NCBI GenBank assembly: GCA_963920765.1
Contig: OY987243.1
Coordinates: forward strand, 31,061,060-31,125,059
DNA: 64,000 bases
DNA from: Ulota crispa
Taxonomy: Eukaryota > Streptophyta > Bryopsida > Orthotrichales > Orthotrichaceae
Reading direction: 5' to 3'
Translations under genes and position numbers: made by a program
Shown: positions 45,380 to 60,200 of the stretch, piece by piece
How the letters are laid out: the number at the start of each line of letters is the position of its first letter
Position numbering within the stretch: the first letter of the stretch is position 1
Notes under the pieces: generated by a model
Seen by the model: the letters and a program-made list of their open reading frames with translations, nothing else
Database searches by the model: none
Told to the model about the DNA's origin: nothing

Positions 45380-46075
45380 ATGGCGGAAACAAGCAGATTA
45401 CCGAGATCGTCGATCTTTGTCCTCCTCGTCTTGGTCCTGGCCACTCTGATACATCCATCAGCTGCGTTCGAGTACATCGTATCATTCAATCCCACAACGC
45501 CGGGAGGCATGCGATTCAACCAAGAGTTCAACGACTCGCTCATCGTTCTAGAGAACGCCACCACCTACATCCAAGGCGCGTTCTCCCTGAGCACGTTCAG
45601 AGTCTACTCCAACGTCACGCTCGCCGTCAAGAGCTTCGATGGGGTGGCACAGACCGGAGGCTCCCAGATTGAGCTCTCGGAGGAGTACGTGGCCTCGCAG
45701 CCACCTGCGCCGGCCATGCACTACGAGATCGAGGGCGTGCTGTTCCACGAGATGACCCACGTGTGGCAGAACAACAACGGCAGCTATGGCACCGACCAGT
45801 TCTTCACGGGAGTGATTGAAGGCGTGGCAGATTGGATTCGACTGAAAGCCGGTTACCCTTCCACTGGCTGGTCTCCGAGATCGCCAGGTGGACACTGGTA
45901 TGATGGGTACACTACCACGGCGTACTTTTTGGATTGGATTGAGACAACGCAGAAGCCGAATTTTGTGAACGAGTTGAATTTGAAGATGGCCGAGTCCTGG
46001 AGCAACGACTTCTTTCTGCAGCTTGTCGGTAGAAGCGTGGATGAGCTGTGGACTGACTACCAGAACAGCATTTGA
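45380..46075 (+). CDS. Plant basic secretory protein family (putative secreted zinc metallopeptidase)
   Basis: Basic secretory proteins are small apoplastic proteins, often pathogen-induced, with a gluzincin-like zinc site. Single exon of 231 residues. An N-terminal signal peptide is visible (SIFVLLVLVLATLIHPSAA, residues 11-29), then FEYIVSFN, the zinc motif HEMTHVWQ (His123, Glu124, His127) and GVIEGVADWIRLKAGY with the likely third ligand Asp151, both family hallmarks. The C-terminus keeps FFLQLVGRSVDELWTDY, also typical. The open frame extends upstream to 45284, but that codon is TTG; the first ATG with a signal peptide is 45380. GC-rich relative to its flanks. Complete and likely functional; substrate unknown. 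Confidence 0.9.
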   Translation: MAETSRLPRSSIFVLLVLVLATLIHPSAAFEYIVSFNPTTPGGMRFNQEFNDSLIVLENATTYIQGAFSLSTFRVYSNVTLAVKSFDGVAQTGGSQIELSEEYVASQPPAPAMHYEIEGVLFHEMTHVWQNNNGSYGTDQFFTGVIEGVADWIRLKAGYPSTGWSPRSPGGHWYDGYTTTAYFLDWIETTQKPNFVNELNLKMAESWSNDFFLQLVGRSVDELWTDYQNSI

Positions 46076-48099
46076 GAGCTATTGAATGAGTACCATGCAT
46101 GTAATTAATATCCGAATCCGGGATCCGAATTTGGCAATTGTAAATCAAAGTGTTGCATGCTCTGATTCTTGCTATTGGATCACGAACTCTACAATTTCCT
46201 ACTGACATTCATCGTTTACCTGAGAATTTGTACATTTGAGTATGTTTTCCAAGTGCTATTTGAGTTGTATATATTGTCATTATCATTGATAATATAAGAA
46301 ACTTTTGTGCTAGTCATTATCAGACGCTAAGTTTGATTTGTGGACTGTCTAATATCGTTCTCAGGGGCTTCCACTTCTTGCGCTAGGCAAAAAGAACTTC
46401 CAGGTGCTTTTGAAAAGACCCATGACAATTTCCTTGAGTTAGTATTGAGGATAAATTATCGTCATTGCTTTGAGGACGTTGTGAGGCAAAAGTTTCCCTT
46501 GTAACTTCAAAATAAATTAGAAAGCAACACCTCAAAAAGAAAATAAGTAATGAATATGGTGCCAACACCACAAAAACTATTAAAGGACTAAAACAATTAG
46601 AATGTCAAGCACAAATTTAATGAATGGTATTTCCGCTCCTTTTTTTCACCTAATGTTTTTATAACTAAGGAAGCCAACCTCAAGTGTGGTAAAATTTGTT
46701 GCTTAAGTTTGTCCAAGTTTTTTTTCCTTGATAGCAACACTAATATGCAATCAAGAAGAGTAGCAGCAGCTCTATGGAACCCAACCATTATTTATGAATC
46801 ACTTTTGAAAGGCGTGCTTGACACATGTCACTAGAAACACCATCTGCCCAAATGTAGATGTACAATTTTTAAGGGAACATATTGCAAAACCCAGTAGAAA
46901 TCCTACATGAAGAAGCATGCACGTAGTTGTGTGTAAATTCTTTACTCCCAAAAAGAAGGTGTGATTTGGAATTATGAAGTTGAAAGAAACCACAATGTTC
47001 ATTTGGGACAGGAATAATCACCAAGGGAACATGTTAGTACATGAACCTACATCTAGGATTGAACAATACTCGATGTGTTAACGCCATGTACTCAAGTGAG
47101 AGGCAAATTATATTTAGGGTTGAAGGAATTGGACAATCATTGAGCAAGTTGGTATATGGCACATAGAATACAATCCAAAGGAAGTTTGGAAGAGCTTCAT
47201 CTTTTTTCCTTGTTCTTTTGCACATGTGTTGTCAAGTAACTTAGAGTTTTGAATTTCTCTAAGAAAACTGGTGTTTGACATTAGTATCAACATGCACAAC
47301 AACTGACCCTTTGGATATGTATTGTGCTTGCTTCTAGCAAACGAAGTTTGCCATTCTAATAACAAAGGGACTACTTGTATTTTGGCCAAAGACATGTATC
47401 ATCTATCAAGTGCCTTGTCTACCCACAGCTTGAAAATTTTGTGACTGTATTGAAAACTTTTGAAGCTTGACCAATGCTCACAGAAATCTAGTAGAAATCC
47501 TGCATCTAGGAGCATGCACGTAGTTGTGTGCACAAGTGAGTTTGCTACAAGAGAGAAGGGCAATGTGGGGTGTGTCAATAGTTGGTGTTGAATCAAATCA
47601 ATCACATACCAAACCAATCACGTACGCTTTGTAACATAGTTTTCATAACAAACACAAAAGGATATGCAATGGGAGAAAGACCTAATATTACTATCAGGAT
47701 AACACCAAACAAGTAAAAAATACCAGAAATATTCAACTCAAGGAGATGCAGTTTTATTTTCAAACTCATGATTTATGCAATGAACTTGAACGGATCAAAT
47801 TTGATTTGGAATCAATTGTTTCACATCAACAAAATCAAGCCCTCAATTATCTAAAAACAATTTGCAAGGTTAGCCACTCCCGTGCCAGAGGCTTGGCTTG
47901 TTCTACCGTGCAAATTGCTCTTGAAAAAGCAAAAAATGCAAAGAAAACGTCAAAGTCCCCACGAATCAAGAAACAGTAAGGGTAGTTACATCTTCTCCAA
48001 AAATGAAATTTCTATGAAGAATGAGAAATTGGCTAGTGAAAATAGGAGCCAATGGGGACCACTTCACCATAAAGAAGGTATAACTCCATTTAGTGAGCA
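46076..48099. other. Intergenic region with dispersed repeats
   Basis: No recognisable gene. Two copies of a segment containing GCATGCACGTAGTTGTGTG occur at about 46880-46950 and 47480-47550. Short minus-strand frames here are not convincing. Confidence 0.5.
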
Positions 48100-49020
48100 A
48101 CGGAGAATGGAAAACAAGTTTAGCTAAAAATGATAATGCTGTAAGAAAGCAAGCTGCACTCACACACTCAACCATGGTCTTCAATTACAAGGAGAGTGAA
48201 AGCAAAAAGAACTAGATGAAAAAAAGGCAAGCATCAATAAAAACCTCACGTGCAAAAGCTGCTTCACGAAGAAAAAAACTTCTCAATCTTCAGGAAAATG
48301 GAGCCCTGGCAAATCAAGGAGAGAGTAAAACTTCTCAATCTTCGGGAAAATGGAGCCCTGGCAAATCAAGGAGAGAGTGCAAAGTCCCCATTGAAGAAGG
48401 TGTGACTGCTGATAGATTGTTGCAAAGTTGTGAGTTTGCATATTACTACTGCAAGGAAGAGATGGTTGGTTGCCGCAACCCAAAGGTGCTACATTTGGGA
48501 TCCGGCGGCTAAGAGTGAAAAAATCCTGTACAAGTGTACAACAAGGAGAGAGACAAAGAGGAAAAGAGGTATGAATGGGTTACAAGGGGATGGAGAACAA
48601 GTTTACCTAGAAAATGGTGATGCGGTAAGAAAGCAGGTGCATTCACACACTCAACCAAAGTCTACAACTACAAGCAGAGTGGAAGCCAAAAAAAACTAGA
48701 TGAAAAAAACAGGCAGGCTAGTGCGAAAGCTGCTTTGTGAAGGAAAAAACTTCTCAATCTTTGGGAAATGGAGCCCGGCAAATCAAAGAGAGAATGCAAC
48801 GTCCCCATTCTTTAAAGAGATTGAGAATGAGGTGAAGAAGGTGTGACTACCCCAAGTGAGAGATTGTTGCAAAGTTGTGAGTAAATTTGCATGTTACTAC
48901 TGGAAGAGATGTTCAGGTAGCCGCAACCCAAAGGTGCTACATTTAGAATCCGGCTGCAAGAGTAAAAAATTCCTGTACAAGTGTACAACAACGACAGAGA
49001 GAGGGGCAAGGATGGGTTAC
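48100..49020. repeat. Tandem duplication of about 0.45-0.5 kb next to VTE1
   Basis: The second unit (from about 48580) repeats the first: GGAGAATGGAAAACAAGTTT versus GGAGAACAAGTTTACC, TCACACACTCAACCA, AACTTCTCAATCTT, then GCCGCAACCCAAAGGTGCTA and TCCTGTACAAGTGTACAACA. Within the first unit a 51-bp stretch (AACTTCTCAATCTTC to GGAGAGAGT) is itself doubled. The array ends a few bases before the VTE1 stop codon. Confidence 0.82.
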
Positions 49021-49028
49021 GAGGGGGT

Positions 49029-51789
<2,761 letters not shown>

Positions 51790-52358
51790 GCTCAAATTGG
51801 CACCGAATTCTCGCAACTCTTAGTCAGACGAGGTGGGTAGCGATGCTTCAATCGGTGCCCCGTTGTCGCAACTCTGGGACACGGCAGGCATTGGCACCGA
51901 ATTCTCACAATGAGCACACAATGCTGGAATTGCACCCAATTCGGTCGAAAGCTCAGAGCTCGGATAGAGCAGGTACCCGCTCGCGTTGCAAAATGGCGTG
52001 ATGTGTGGTACTCATGAGTCATGCAGCAACCGACGTCACACCGAACTGAAGTGGCTCACTTGGCCCGTGTACAGCTCGCCACGAGCCCTGCCTATCGTCG
52101 CCTGGTAGTGGTAGCTCGCTTTCCACTGGAAAAGCCATATCTCCATCGGCTCGTGACCATCTGCGCCGCGTGCGGCCGTGCGGGTACCAACCCAGCGATT
52201 CTGGCGGCACTCACGGAGTCACGGCCCACCTCGCTGGCGGTTATGGGATTTCAATGCGCACCTGCAAGCCAGGGTTTTTAAGGCGATAAACAGCCAGATT
52301 CGATACAGTAAGGTTCGAAATACACTAATGCAATGCGGTCCCTCGAGATTTCCACTTC
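51790..52358. other. VTE1 upstream region
   Basis: GC-moderate DNA between the VTE1 start codon and the Mutator-like element. It should contain the VTE1 promoter. No TATA box or other gene is convincing. Confidence 0.4.
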
Positions 52359-52367
52359 ACTTCAGAG

Positions 52368-53331
52368 GGCTCGGTTTACTGCACATATGTCGATCTGGGC
52401 CGCGCGTCTGTCACAGCCTAAAAAGATACTGTACTTTAGCTGCCCCTGCCCAGGCCTCAGACAGCCCCATAATGAAACTAAGGTAAGAGGCTTATATATC
52501 GACCATGTAAGGGCTGAAATTGAAATTTGGGGAGGTAGAACTTCTAGAAATAGTTTTCTGTAAGTTTTACTTGAAAAACAAGAGGAATTCGCATCTAGTC
52601 CAAATGTTTTCATGTTTTTTGGAGTTTTATGGACTTAGTTATGAAATTTTGAAGTGAAAAGGCCATAGGGCTCTAAAATGGTGCCCACCTCCTCAAATGT
52701 ACGTGCGTTGTACATTACTAAAAGGCTATGAATAAGAATGAAAACATTAATTGCTTTTTTTAGTAGCTATAATCATTGTAAGTTTGCAATACAATATAAC
52801 ACAACACCAGTATCAAGTAACTTGAAAAGTTTCGCGCTATTAATCCCGCGCGTGGATGACATTAGCTGAGCCCATGAAGGTGGACAATAAGGTAGGAGGC
52901 TCAAACTCCATTAGGGCATTAAAATGACTCACCTCCCCAAATGAATTTTGCCTGTACATGTTCTTATTCATAGCCTTTTAGTAACGTACAATGCACGTAC
53001 ATTTGAGGAGGTGGGCACCGTTTTAGAGCCCTATGGCCTTTTCACTTCAAAATTTCATAACTAAGTCCATAAAGCTCCAAAAAACATGAAAAAATTTGGA
53101 CCAGATGTCAATTCCTCTTGTCTTTCAAGTAAAACTTACAAAAAACTATTTCAAGAAGTTCCACCTCCCCAAATTTGAATTTTAGCCCTTAGATGGTCGA
53201 TCTATGAGCCTCTTACCTTAGTTTCATTATGGGGCTGTCTGAGGCCTGGGCAGGGGCAGCTAAAGAATAGTATCTTTTTAGGCTATGACACACACTTGGC
53301 CCAGATCAATGTATGTGCAGTAAACCGAGCC
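52368..53331. mobile_element. Mutator-like element with long terminal inverted repeats
   Basis: A 964-bp element whose arms, about 370 bp each (52368-52738 and about 52955-53331), are inverted copies. They start GGCTCGGTTTACTGCACATA and share GCTGCCCCTGCCCAGGCCTC and CATAATGAAACTAAGGTAAG blocks. It is flanked by ACTTCAGAG at 52359-52367 and ACTTCAAAG at 53332-53340, a 9-bp duplication with one mismatch, the size typical of Mutator. The spacer of about 215 bp has no coding frame, so it is non-autonomous. Confidence 0.87.
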
Positions 53332-53416
53332 ACTTCAAAGGACACTTCTGTGCATTTATTGTGCAGCTACAATGCAAAAAAAAACCCCTGCTACAATCCC
53401 CTACGTCAAATCCTTA

Positions 53417-53857
53417 GAGCATCTTCAATGTATGCATTGGGAATGGGCTAGTCTTGCATTTCTTTGGGTGGGGACCACGTTAACGAGAATTCTAGGTATT
53501 TCTAGGGCTCCAATGTCGCCTCAGGAACGAAAACGTCAGAACTAGCCCCGTTAAAACCAACTCTTGGAGCGGCATATTGTCTTGTTTTCCTGTGCCCCAG
53601 CTTGTCTTCCAAGTGCGCACTGCATTTGCTGACGGAGTGACACGTTGCTTGTGATAGCTTACAATAGCTTGTAATTTCCCAGCAACAACTTGCAAGTACT
53701 TATATTCTTCTACTACCGTGTTTGAATCTGCTACAGAAGTTGCGTCAACATTAGGAGGATCCAAACGGTGAAAGAAACTGCATACTTAAGGGGCAGGGAG
53801 CGATGCAAGACCAGCTAATTCCAAGTCCTGCTCGCAATGTACACATTGATGATGCTC
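53417..53857 (+). mobile_element. Tourist-like (PIF/Harbinger) MITE
   Basis: 441 bp with TTA at 53414-53416 and 53858-53860. Ends GAGCATCTTCAATGTATGCA and (reverse complement) GAGCATCATCAATGTGTACA. It contains a 90-codon minus-strand frame (53492-53764), which I do not regard as a gene because it lies wholly inside the element and resembles no known protein. Confidence 0.75.
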
Positions 53858-53860
53858 TTA

Positions 53861-55064
53861 CGGCTTGCCTTCTTGCCCTTTTTCCTCCTGATTACAGATT
53901 TTCAGGTTCCCTTAACCGGAGTTCTGTTGGTTTCAGTCCTCCGGTAATTGGATCCATTTCTCAAAAAAACGGTGAACAAATGGTTGTGAACAAGTTTTCA
54001 AATATGCTGTCACAAGGAGGTCGTCATGGCTTGTTCACGGAGTGACTTGGCCGGGTTATTCACCAATTTCATTCATGTGGACAAAATTGGTTGTGAACAG
54101 CAATTTTGAAACCCCTAATTGTGTTGTGTGTCGGGACAAAATGGTGTGGATTGTAGGAGCGATGGACATGCAACACAGACTACACTAGATAGTGCATTTA
54201 TGTTGCCCCACACTAATTTCTTGACAATTTACTCTACATAGATATTTACCAATGCTACAAAAATTGTCATCAACAAACATCAAAGTCAAGGAGGAAGGCA
54301 GGGCAAGAGGATTTAGAACTTTGGACAAAACAAAGTGCTAGGCACTTTATAATAACTATTGTAGTATCTAGAAAGTTGCATGCTCCTCCAAGCAATGTGC
54401 GGGAAAATTGGCGGCTTGTTCAAAGTTAGCTCATGGAATTGGGAAAAAATCAATTGCATTTTGAAATTGCCTAGCAAAAACCAACTAGGTTTTACTTGAA
54501 AATCTAAATATAGTATATTATAATGCAATTTAGAAAAATATTGACACAATTCAACAAAAAATTGGTTGAATACAGAAAACATTGGATTTTAGCTAGTGAA
54601 GTCCAAAAAATTTCCCAAACATTGCCTCCAAGTGGCTAATGGATGAGTCATGAGGTGATTTTCCAAGGTAAGGTAACCTAATTATTAAAGCAACTTGAAT
54701 GCAATATTTAGTGTAGCTATGTGGACTATTAGTTGGAAAGTGGAAAATCTTGAAGAATAGGATTTCTTTTAGCAAAGTATTATACAATCTTTTTGGGAAG
54801 GATTTTTTTCAGTTTTACCAAATTTTCCAAATTTTGATATCTCTGCAATTTTTGTAGTTGTTGTGGAATAATGTGAATATGTGTAAATTTTTGTGGATTT
54901 GGGGATCTTTATTTGCAATTATTTGTGATTTTTGTTTGAGATTATGGGTTGCAATTGTTTGTGATCATGTGAAGGAGTAAATGTGAAAGTCAACTATACA
55001 TAAAAATCATCTATACTACTTTACAACCACATTGAGTAACTTGCAAGTGTTGAAGTTTTTCACT
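53861..55064. other. AT-rich intergenic region
   Basis: No recognisable gene, RNA gene or complete mobile element. Confidence 0.5.
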
Positions 55065-55068
55065 CTAA

Positions 55069-55298
55069 CCCCTGAGCGCCTAGAGTTGTTTTAGGGTGTA
55101 GGAGAAAATGGGGGGTTTAATGGCCACCAAAACTTGGAAAATTACATCCAAAAAAAGTGACCGTAGGATTTGAAAAAGGACTACCTTCTTAGCTAATGGG
55201 GACCAGCCAAGATTGTTTTCACTATACAAATCAAGAGAAAAAGTGAGATCAAATTGTGGTCCCCAATGACATGATCTTGTCGCTTGGGCGCTCAGGGG
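55069..55298 (+). mobile_element. Short TTAA-flanked MITE
   Basis: 230 bp, right flank TTAA at 55299-55302, left flank CTAA at 55065-55068. Ends CCCCTGAGCGCC on both sides are perfect inverted repeats for 12 bases and match the family B consensus end, suggesting an internally deleted family B derivative with its own interior. Confidence 0.75.
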
Positions 55299-55585
55299 TT
55301 AACGGATTTGAGACATACCCTGAACACTTCAAGACGCATTTTATGGACATTATTGGAAGCAAAAAGAGGTCAAGTAACTCTAATGTAGTATGTAGCTACT
55401 TGAAAATCAAAAACTAAGGTTCTAATGGTAATCAAGTATGAGGTTTTTGGGACTTACATTGTTGTCACAGTTATCATGGATTATCCCACATTAAAATCCT
55501 TTTTAATTTCTTGAATATTTTCTGGAAAACCTTCTTTTCTAAATAATTTCTTCTAAAGTAAGATATTTTGAAATATTATTGAATA

Positions 55586-56507
55586 CTCCCTCTATCCCAT
55601 TATAAAGCTCCAAATTAGGCATAATTCTTGTCCCTCTAAAAAGCTCTTTTTTGCTAATTTCAATAGTTGAGAAAGCATTTGTCATGTCCAATGATCTCAT
55701 GGGGGTAAGTTAAGCAATTAAGGTAGCAGCATCAGTAAGCGTTGTGTCCCCATGCCCATCACTTGACAGTGGCAAGGCTAATTAATAAAAAAAACAAATG
55801 GTTGTGGGTGACTAAGTGATGGTTATGGGTGATGAAGTGATGGTTGTGGGTGACTACCATGAGGTTTTGAATACCCATCTCACTATTTGAGAACCAACAA
55901 GCCTTGTTTTTAGCATCTCTTACACATGGTTCCTACAATTTCAGTGATTTTGGATTTTGAAAAATCTTTGTGAACAAATGCTTGCAATTGGAACCTTGAA
56001 ATTGATGCCAACATTTTTGGTTTCCACTTCCTAACTTACAATATTTTTTTCAAAGTTAGTCAATTGTTTTACCTACTCCAAAACCCTTATTTCCACGCTT
56101 ATGGGTGCGCCTACCTTAAGAGCATTCCTCTTCTAACAAGCTTGGCCTTGCCCATATGAGGTACCATTGTTGCTACTAATCTTTAAATCATTAATAATAA
56201 GGAGCTAGTAACATGTACAAATATGGTGCTTTTTACGTGGAATTTGGGTGCCCAAATGGCAAAATCAAAGCTAGAGCTTTTACACACATTTGGTAGATGG
56301 TACATTGATTCTAGAACGCACGTGTCACTAACACAAAGGCTAAAATAATGAGGAGCCGGCAGCCTTCACAAACTATGCACAAATATGGTACTTTTTGCTA
56401 TTTGGTAGGTGGTATATTGATTCTAGAATGCATTTGTCACTAGCATAATGACTAAAAATATCCCTCATGGAGAAGTTTTTTGAAGCTTTATAATGGGACA
56501 GAGGGAG
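55586..56507 (+). mobile_element. Stowaway-like MITE (family E, copy 2), split by a family D element
   Basis: TA at 55584-55585 and 56508-56509; ends CTCCCTCTATCCCATTATAA and inverted TTATAATGGGACAGAGGGAG. The interior follows copy 1 (AGCATTCCTC, CAAGCTTGGCCTTGC, GGTACCATTGTTGCTACTAA, TATATTGATTCTAGAATGCA). Family D copy 4 is nested at 55721-56116; copy 1 shows the empty site. Confidence 0.87.
55721..56116 (+). mobile_element. TA-flanked MITE family D, copy 4
   Basis: 396 bp with TA at 55719-55720 and 56117-56118, nested in Stowaway-like copy 2. Nearly identical to copy 2 at 44661-45055. The interior has the tandem GGTTGTGGGTGACTA / GGTTATGGGTGATGA motifs seen in all good copies. Confidence 0.87.
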
Positions 56508-56509
56508 TA

Positions 56510-57214
56510 CAACTTATTGGTTCACCTGTTTTATCTAAATTGAAGAGGAAACAACCAATTGCATCAACATAAGCTATATAAACCTTGAAGTGAGAAAGTT
56601 AGAGTAGACTTTAGTGTAGGAATGTTTGTTGCTCCTTAAAAATTGAACCCTCAACCCTACCAAGAAATGCACTTCATCTACAACACAACCATATTGTAAA
56701 TAAGCATATCTTGAAGCTTTGTAGCTGCCCAGGTAAATGATCTATTGCAATCGTACTTACTACAAAACCTTGAAACGTTAAATAGCCCTTGAGTGCTGCA
56801 TGACGCTTCAGCAAAGGTTATCAAGCAGAATGTGAAGGTACACTTGATGAGTTTGAAAATGTCCATATTTTCTCTTATACTTAATAGTTGATAAACACGG
56901 TTTCCATTCAACACATAAGGGCTCATAATACGAAGACAATAAAAGAGAAGGATAATTAAGTATATAACCAGTATTGCATTGTTATTAACTTAATTATTAG
57001 TATAATTTTGACTTCTGCTACGTTTGGAATACGGAGTTAAGAGCCATGAGCTTGCAAAATGAACTACTTCCGGATTTACTTTTAGTAACACAGGTGCCAT
57101 CGAAGTAGATAAACTTGACTTTAGAAAACAAGACTTGGCGTTATAGTTCAATATATAGCAACCGGTTTTATTAGCAACAATTTAATACAGATTAGACAGC
57201 AACGACTGGCTCAC
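56510..57214. other. Intergenic region and 3' flank of the NQR-like gene
   Basis: No recognisable gene; probably includes the 3' UTR of the minus-strand gene that follows. Confidence 0.45.
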
Positions 57215-60200
57215 TCAAAGTTTAGAGCCGTGAAGTATGTTGCGACGACGAAGCGTCTGGCGAGAGCTGAACGACGACCTGGAGACACCCACGGCAGTCT
57301 TAAGTTCACGTAATTAAACACAAAATCAAAGGGACAAAGAAGAGCAAGACAACTTTGAAGAGAGCGAAGGCACAAACCTTGCCAAGGCTGTTCCCGGAGT
57401 GAAGATGCTCAACAGCATCAGCCACCGAATGAACTCCCACAAACCTCTTTGGATCTATCAAAATCTGCCAACATGAATGCAAAGTTTCTGTTAACATCTG
57501 CACATCAATGTCTTCTCAACAACCGTCACTGTCAAGCTACAAGTGCCAAGGTACGTTACCTTCAGTTTGCCTGAACTGTATAAGTTGTAAAGCTTGTCAA
57601 TGTGTTCCTGATACATCTTGGTGTAGTGGAGGAGGAAGAACCCAGTCTGCAAATCCAGATTTCCATCCACAAAGGCCGTCAGCGTTCGAATAGTTGTGAT
57701 ATAGAGGTCAATTTCCACACAATCAAGACATGGAGAAAGGAACAAAACTCCACGAAAGTCCTTTAAAATTAAAAGCAGCTGATTACCAGACAATCAGAAT
57801 TACAAATGAGCACCAATTCAGGTTCCTTCAATTATTTGTAGGGGTTTCTGTAAGCACCAAATATTTAGCATCTAGATTTCAACCCACGAGGTTGTTACGA
57901 TTTAGGGCTTAGGGTGTGTTGCTCATTGGGATCAATTTTCACCCAATCAGGGCATTGTAGACGACAGGAATCATTACGAAGCTTGTTTAATAACTCAAGC
58001 AATTGAGTACCAATACTTAGAATAACAGAAGAGCGCCGATTAAGGTTTCTTCATGCGTAGTGAGTGCTTCTAGGTTTCCAAATACTTACCACTGTTTGTG
58101 ATTTCCATAGGAGCTTCTCACAGAGTCCAGGATAAGTGGCCGGCTTCCATGACCCACCCTCACCCTCCGTGTACTGCGAGATCATGCCAATCACCACCAT
58201 GCGTCCAAAAACTGCCAAGGCGTTCAAGCAAGTGTCGAACATCTGGCCGCCGACTGACTCGTAGATTACATTGACTCCCTTGGGAAACTCCTTCTTCAAT
58301 ACCTGAACAAAAGAAGCATTAAAAAAAGTGCTGTCAGTCAGAACACGCATGAGCACAATCAACCAATCAATCAATCAACCACAGATTCTCGATCTGCAGG
58401 GCTCCGTGAAAATGGGCTACTTGATGTGAAATAGCATGCCAAGTCGCAAGGGCGGCAAGGGATGTTGTTTCCACAACACAACTGTACATACTACCAAATA
58501 TAACCTCAATAATTGGATCTTATTCAAGCATGCTAAAAGGATGCCATAAAGCTGATAAAAAAAAAACTATGAGATATAATCATGTCCTCCACACCCAATG
58601 CTGCTACAAAAATGGGATCCATTGAAGTTACGTGTTAAGTGGCTTTTACCTCTTTGATGGTTTCCTTCTTGTAGTCGATGACACGATCCACGCCCAAGTC
58701 CTTGAGCAGCGCCGCCTTGTCTCCTCCGCCACATGTGGCCACCACTTTGTTTCCTGCCAGCTTCGCCAACTGCACAGCAAATTGGCCGGTGCCTCCAGCG
58801 GCTGCTGTCACGAGAACCGTCTCTCCCGACTTCATTCTTCCAGCCTGATCATGCCAACATGTCAATGAGACTTAGCAACTGTCAGACCAACGCACTCCTT
58901 TGTAACGAAAAGGATACTACCTGCATCACTTTGAGCATCGTCTGGGAGATCACTCAATAGAGAGCACTGGAGAGATCGCTTTGAGTACAACTCTCGTCGA
59001 GATCACACCATTGTGTAGAATGGTTTCTTAAGCAATCATCAGTATTAGGAGGTTATAGGGTATGAGAAGTGACAGAACAACCCGATTCCCGTTAAAAAAT
59101 CAGTGGCCAAAGACATTTAGCCAAGTCATGTTTCCACAACTTGCTAATTGAAGGCGAAACAAGTATATGAACAGGTGAGCTGCTGATAATAGAAAGATTT
59201 CGAGTAGGAAAACAGGATTAGTTCACTAAACGATTTAGTATCCTCTACCTTAGGCGCCGTATAAGCAATGCAAGGACTAGGAAAACTGACCTGCTCTAAT
59301 CCTATGGAAGCCGTGAGGCCAGAGGTCAGCATGGCCACAACTTCAGGAGTTGCCGCTGGTACTGAGAAAACATGTCTTGCAGGTACCTGCAGTGATCAGT
59401 TTGCATCATAAAATCCTTTATGGAGACCCTGTGACACCTTGTAAATGACCAAAACTATTGGGTATCCACGGTGCCCACCTTCCCGTTTATTATATGAAGG
59501 TAAAATGAGATGAAGGATGAGGGATGTAAAAAATAGCATGATTTGAGCAGAAATGCACATGATTTCATATGGGAGGTTGTAAAACGAAGCAAGAACAAAA
59601 CAGTATCTTAGCATTTGTGAATAGAAGTAGGAAGATTGCAGTGCTTCAACAGCTGAAGAATGTTAAGATGTTTCTATTGGCAAATCAGACCTCAGATTGG
59701 GGTTGCAAACTCGATCACCAAGAATTAGCGAAAACAAGGGACTGAAGGTGAAGTACCTCCCGGTATTCAGAAAATCCACCGTCTAAGACGGTAGCAACAG
59801 GTGAGCCAGGTTTCAAATCCGCACGGGATACGTCGTCACCAACAGCGGTAATGAGTCCCACGGCCTACGCTCCATACGCAGTACCCGTTCAGACATTCAC
59901 AAGATTTTCTAACTAAAAGAGAGGGAGGAGCTCAAATTAGCATATTCAAACAATTGCTTCAAAAGACAACTACGAAGTTCACACTTATTACTGTTCGTAT
60001 TTCTTGATTTGAACAACAGGACAAATATAAGATTATATTGTTTTGAAAACACGCAGTTGACACGCTCGAATGAAACCTATCGTAACTAAATAAAGTTTCA
60101 GGGATATATGAATGGTCATAACTTGAATGAACAACTATTCATATGTTAATATCCAACTTTGATTCCAATTCAATTTCATATTTGGACAGCACCATTAGAT

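Noticed and set aside
53492..53764. A 90-codon minus-strand frame as a gene
   Set aside because: It lies entirely inside a TTA-flanked MITE and has no recognisable similarity.
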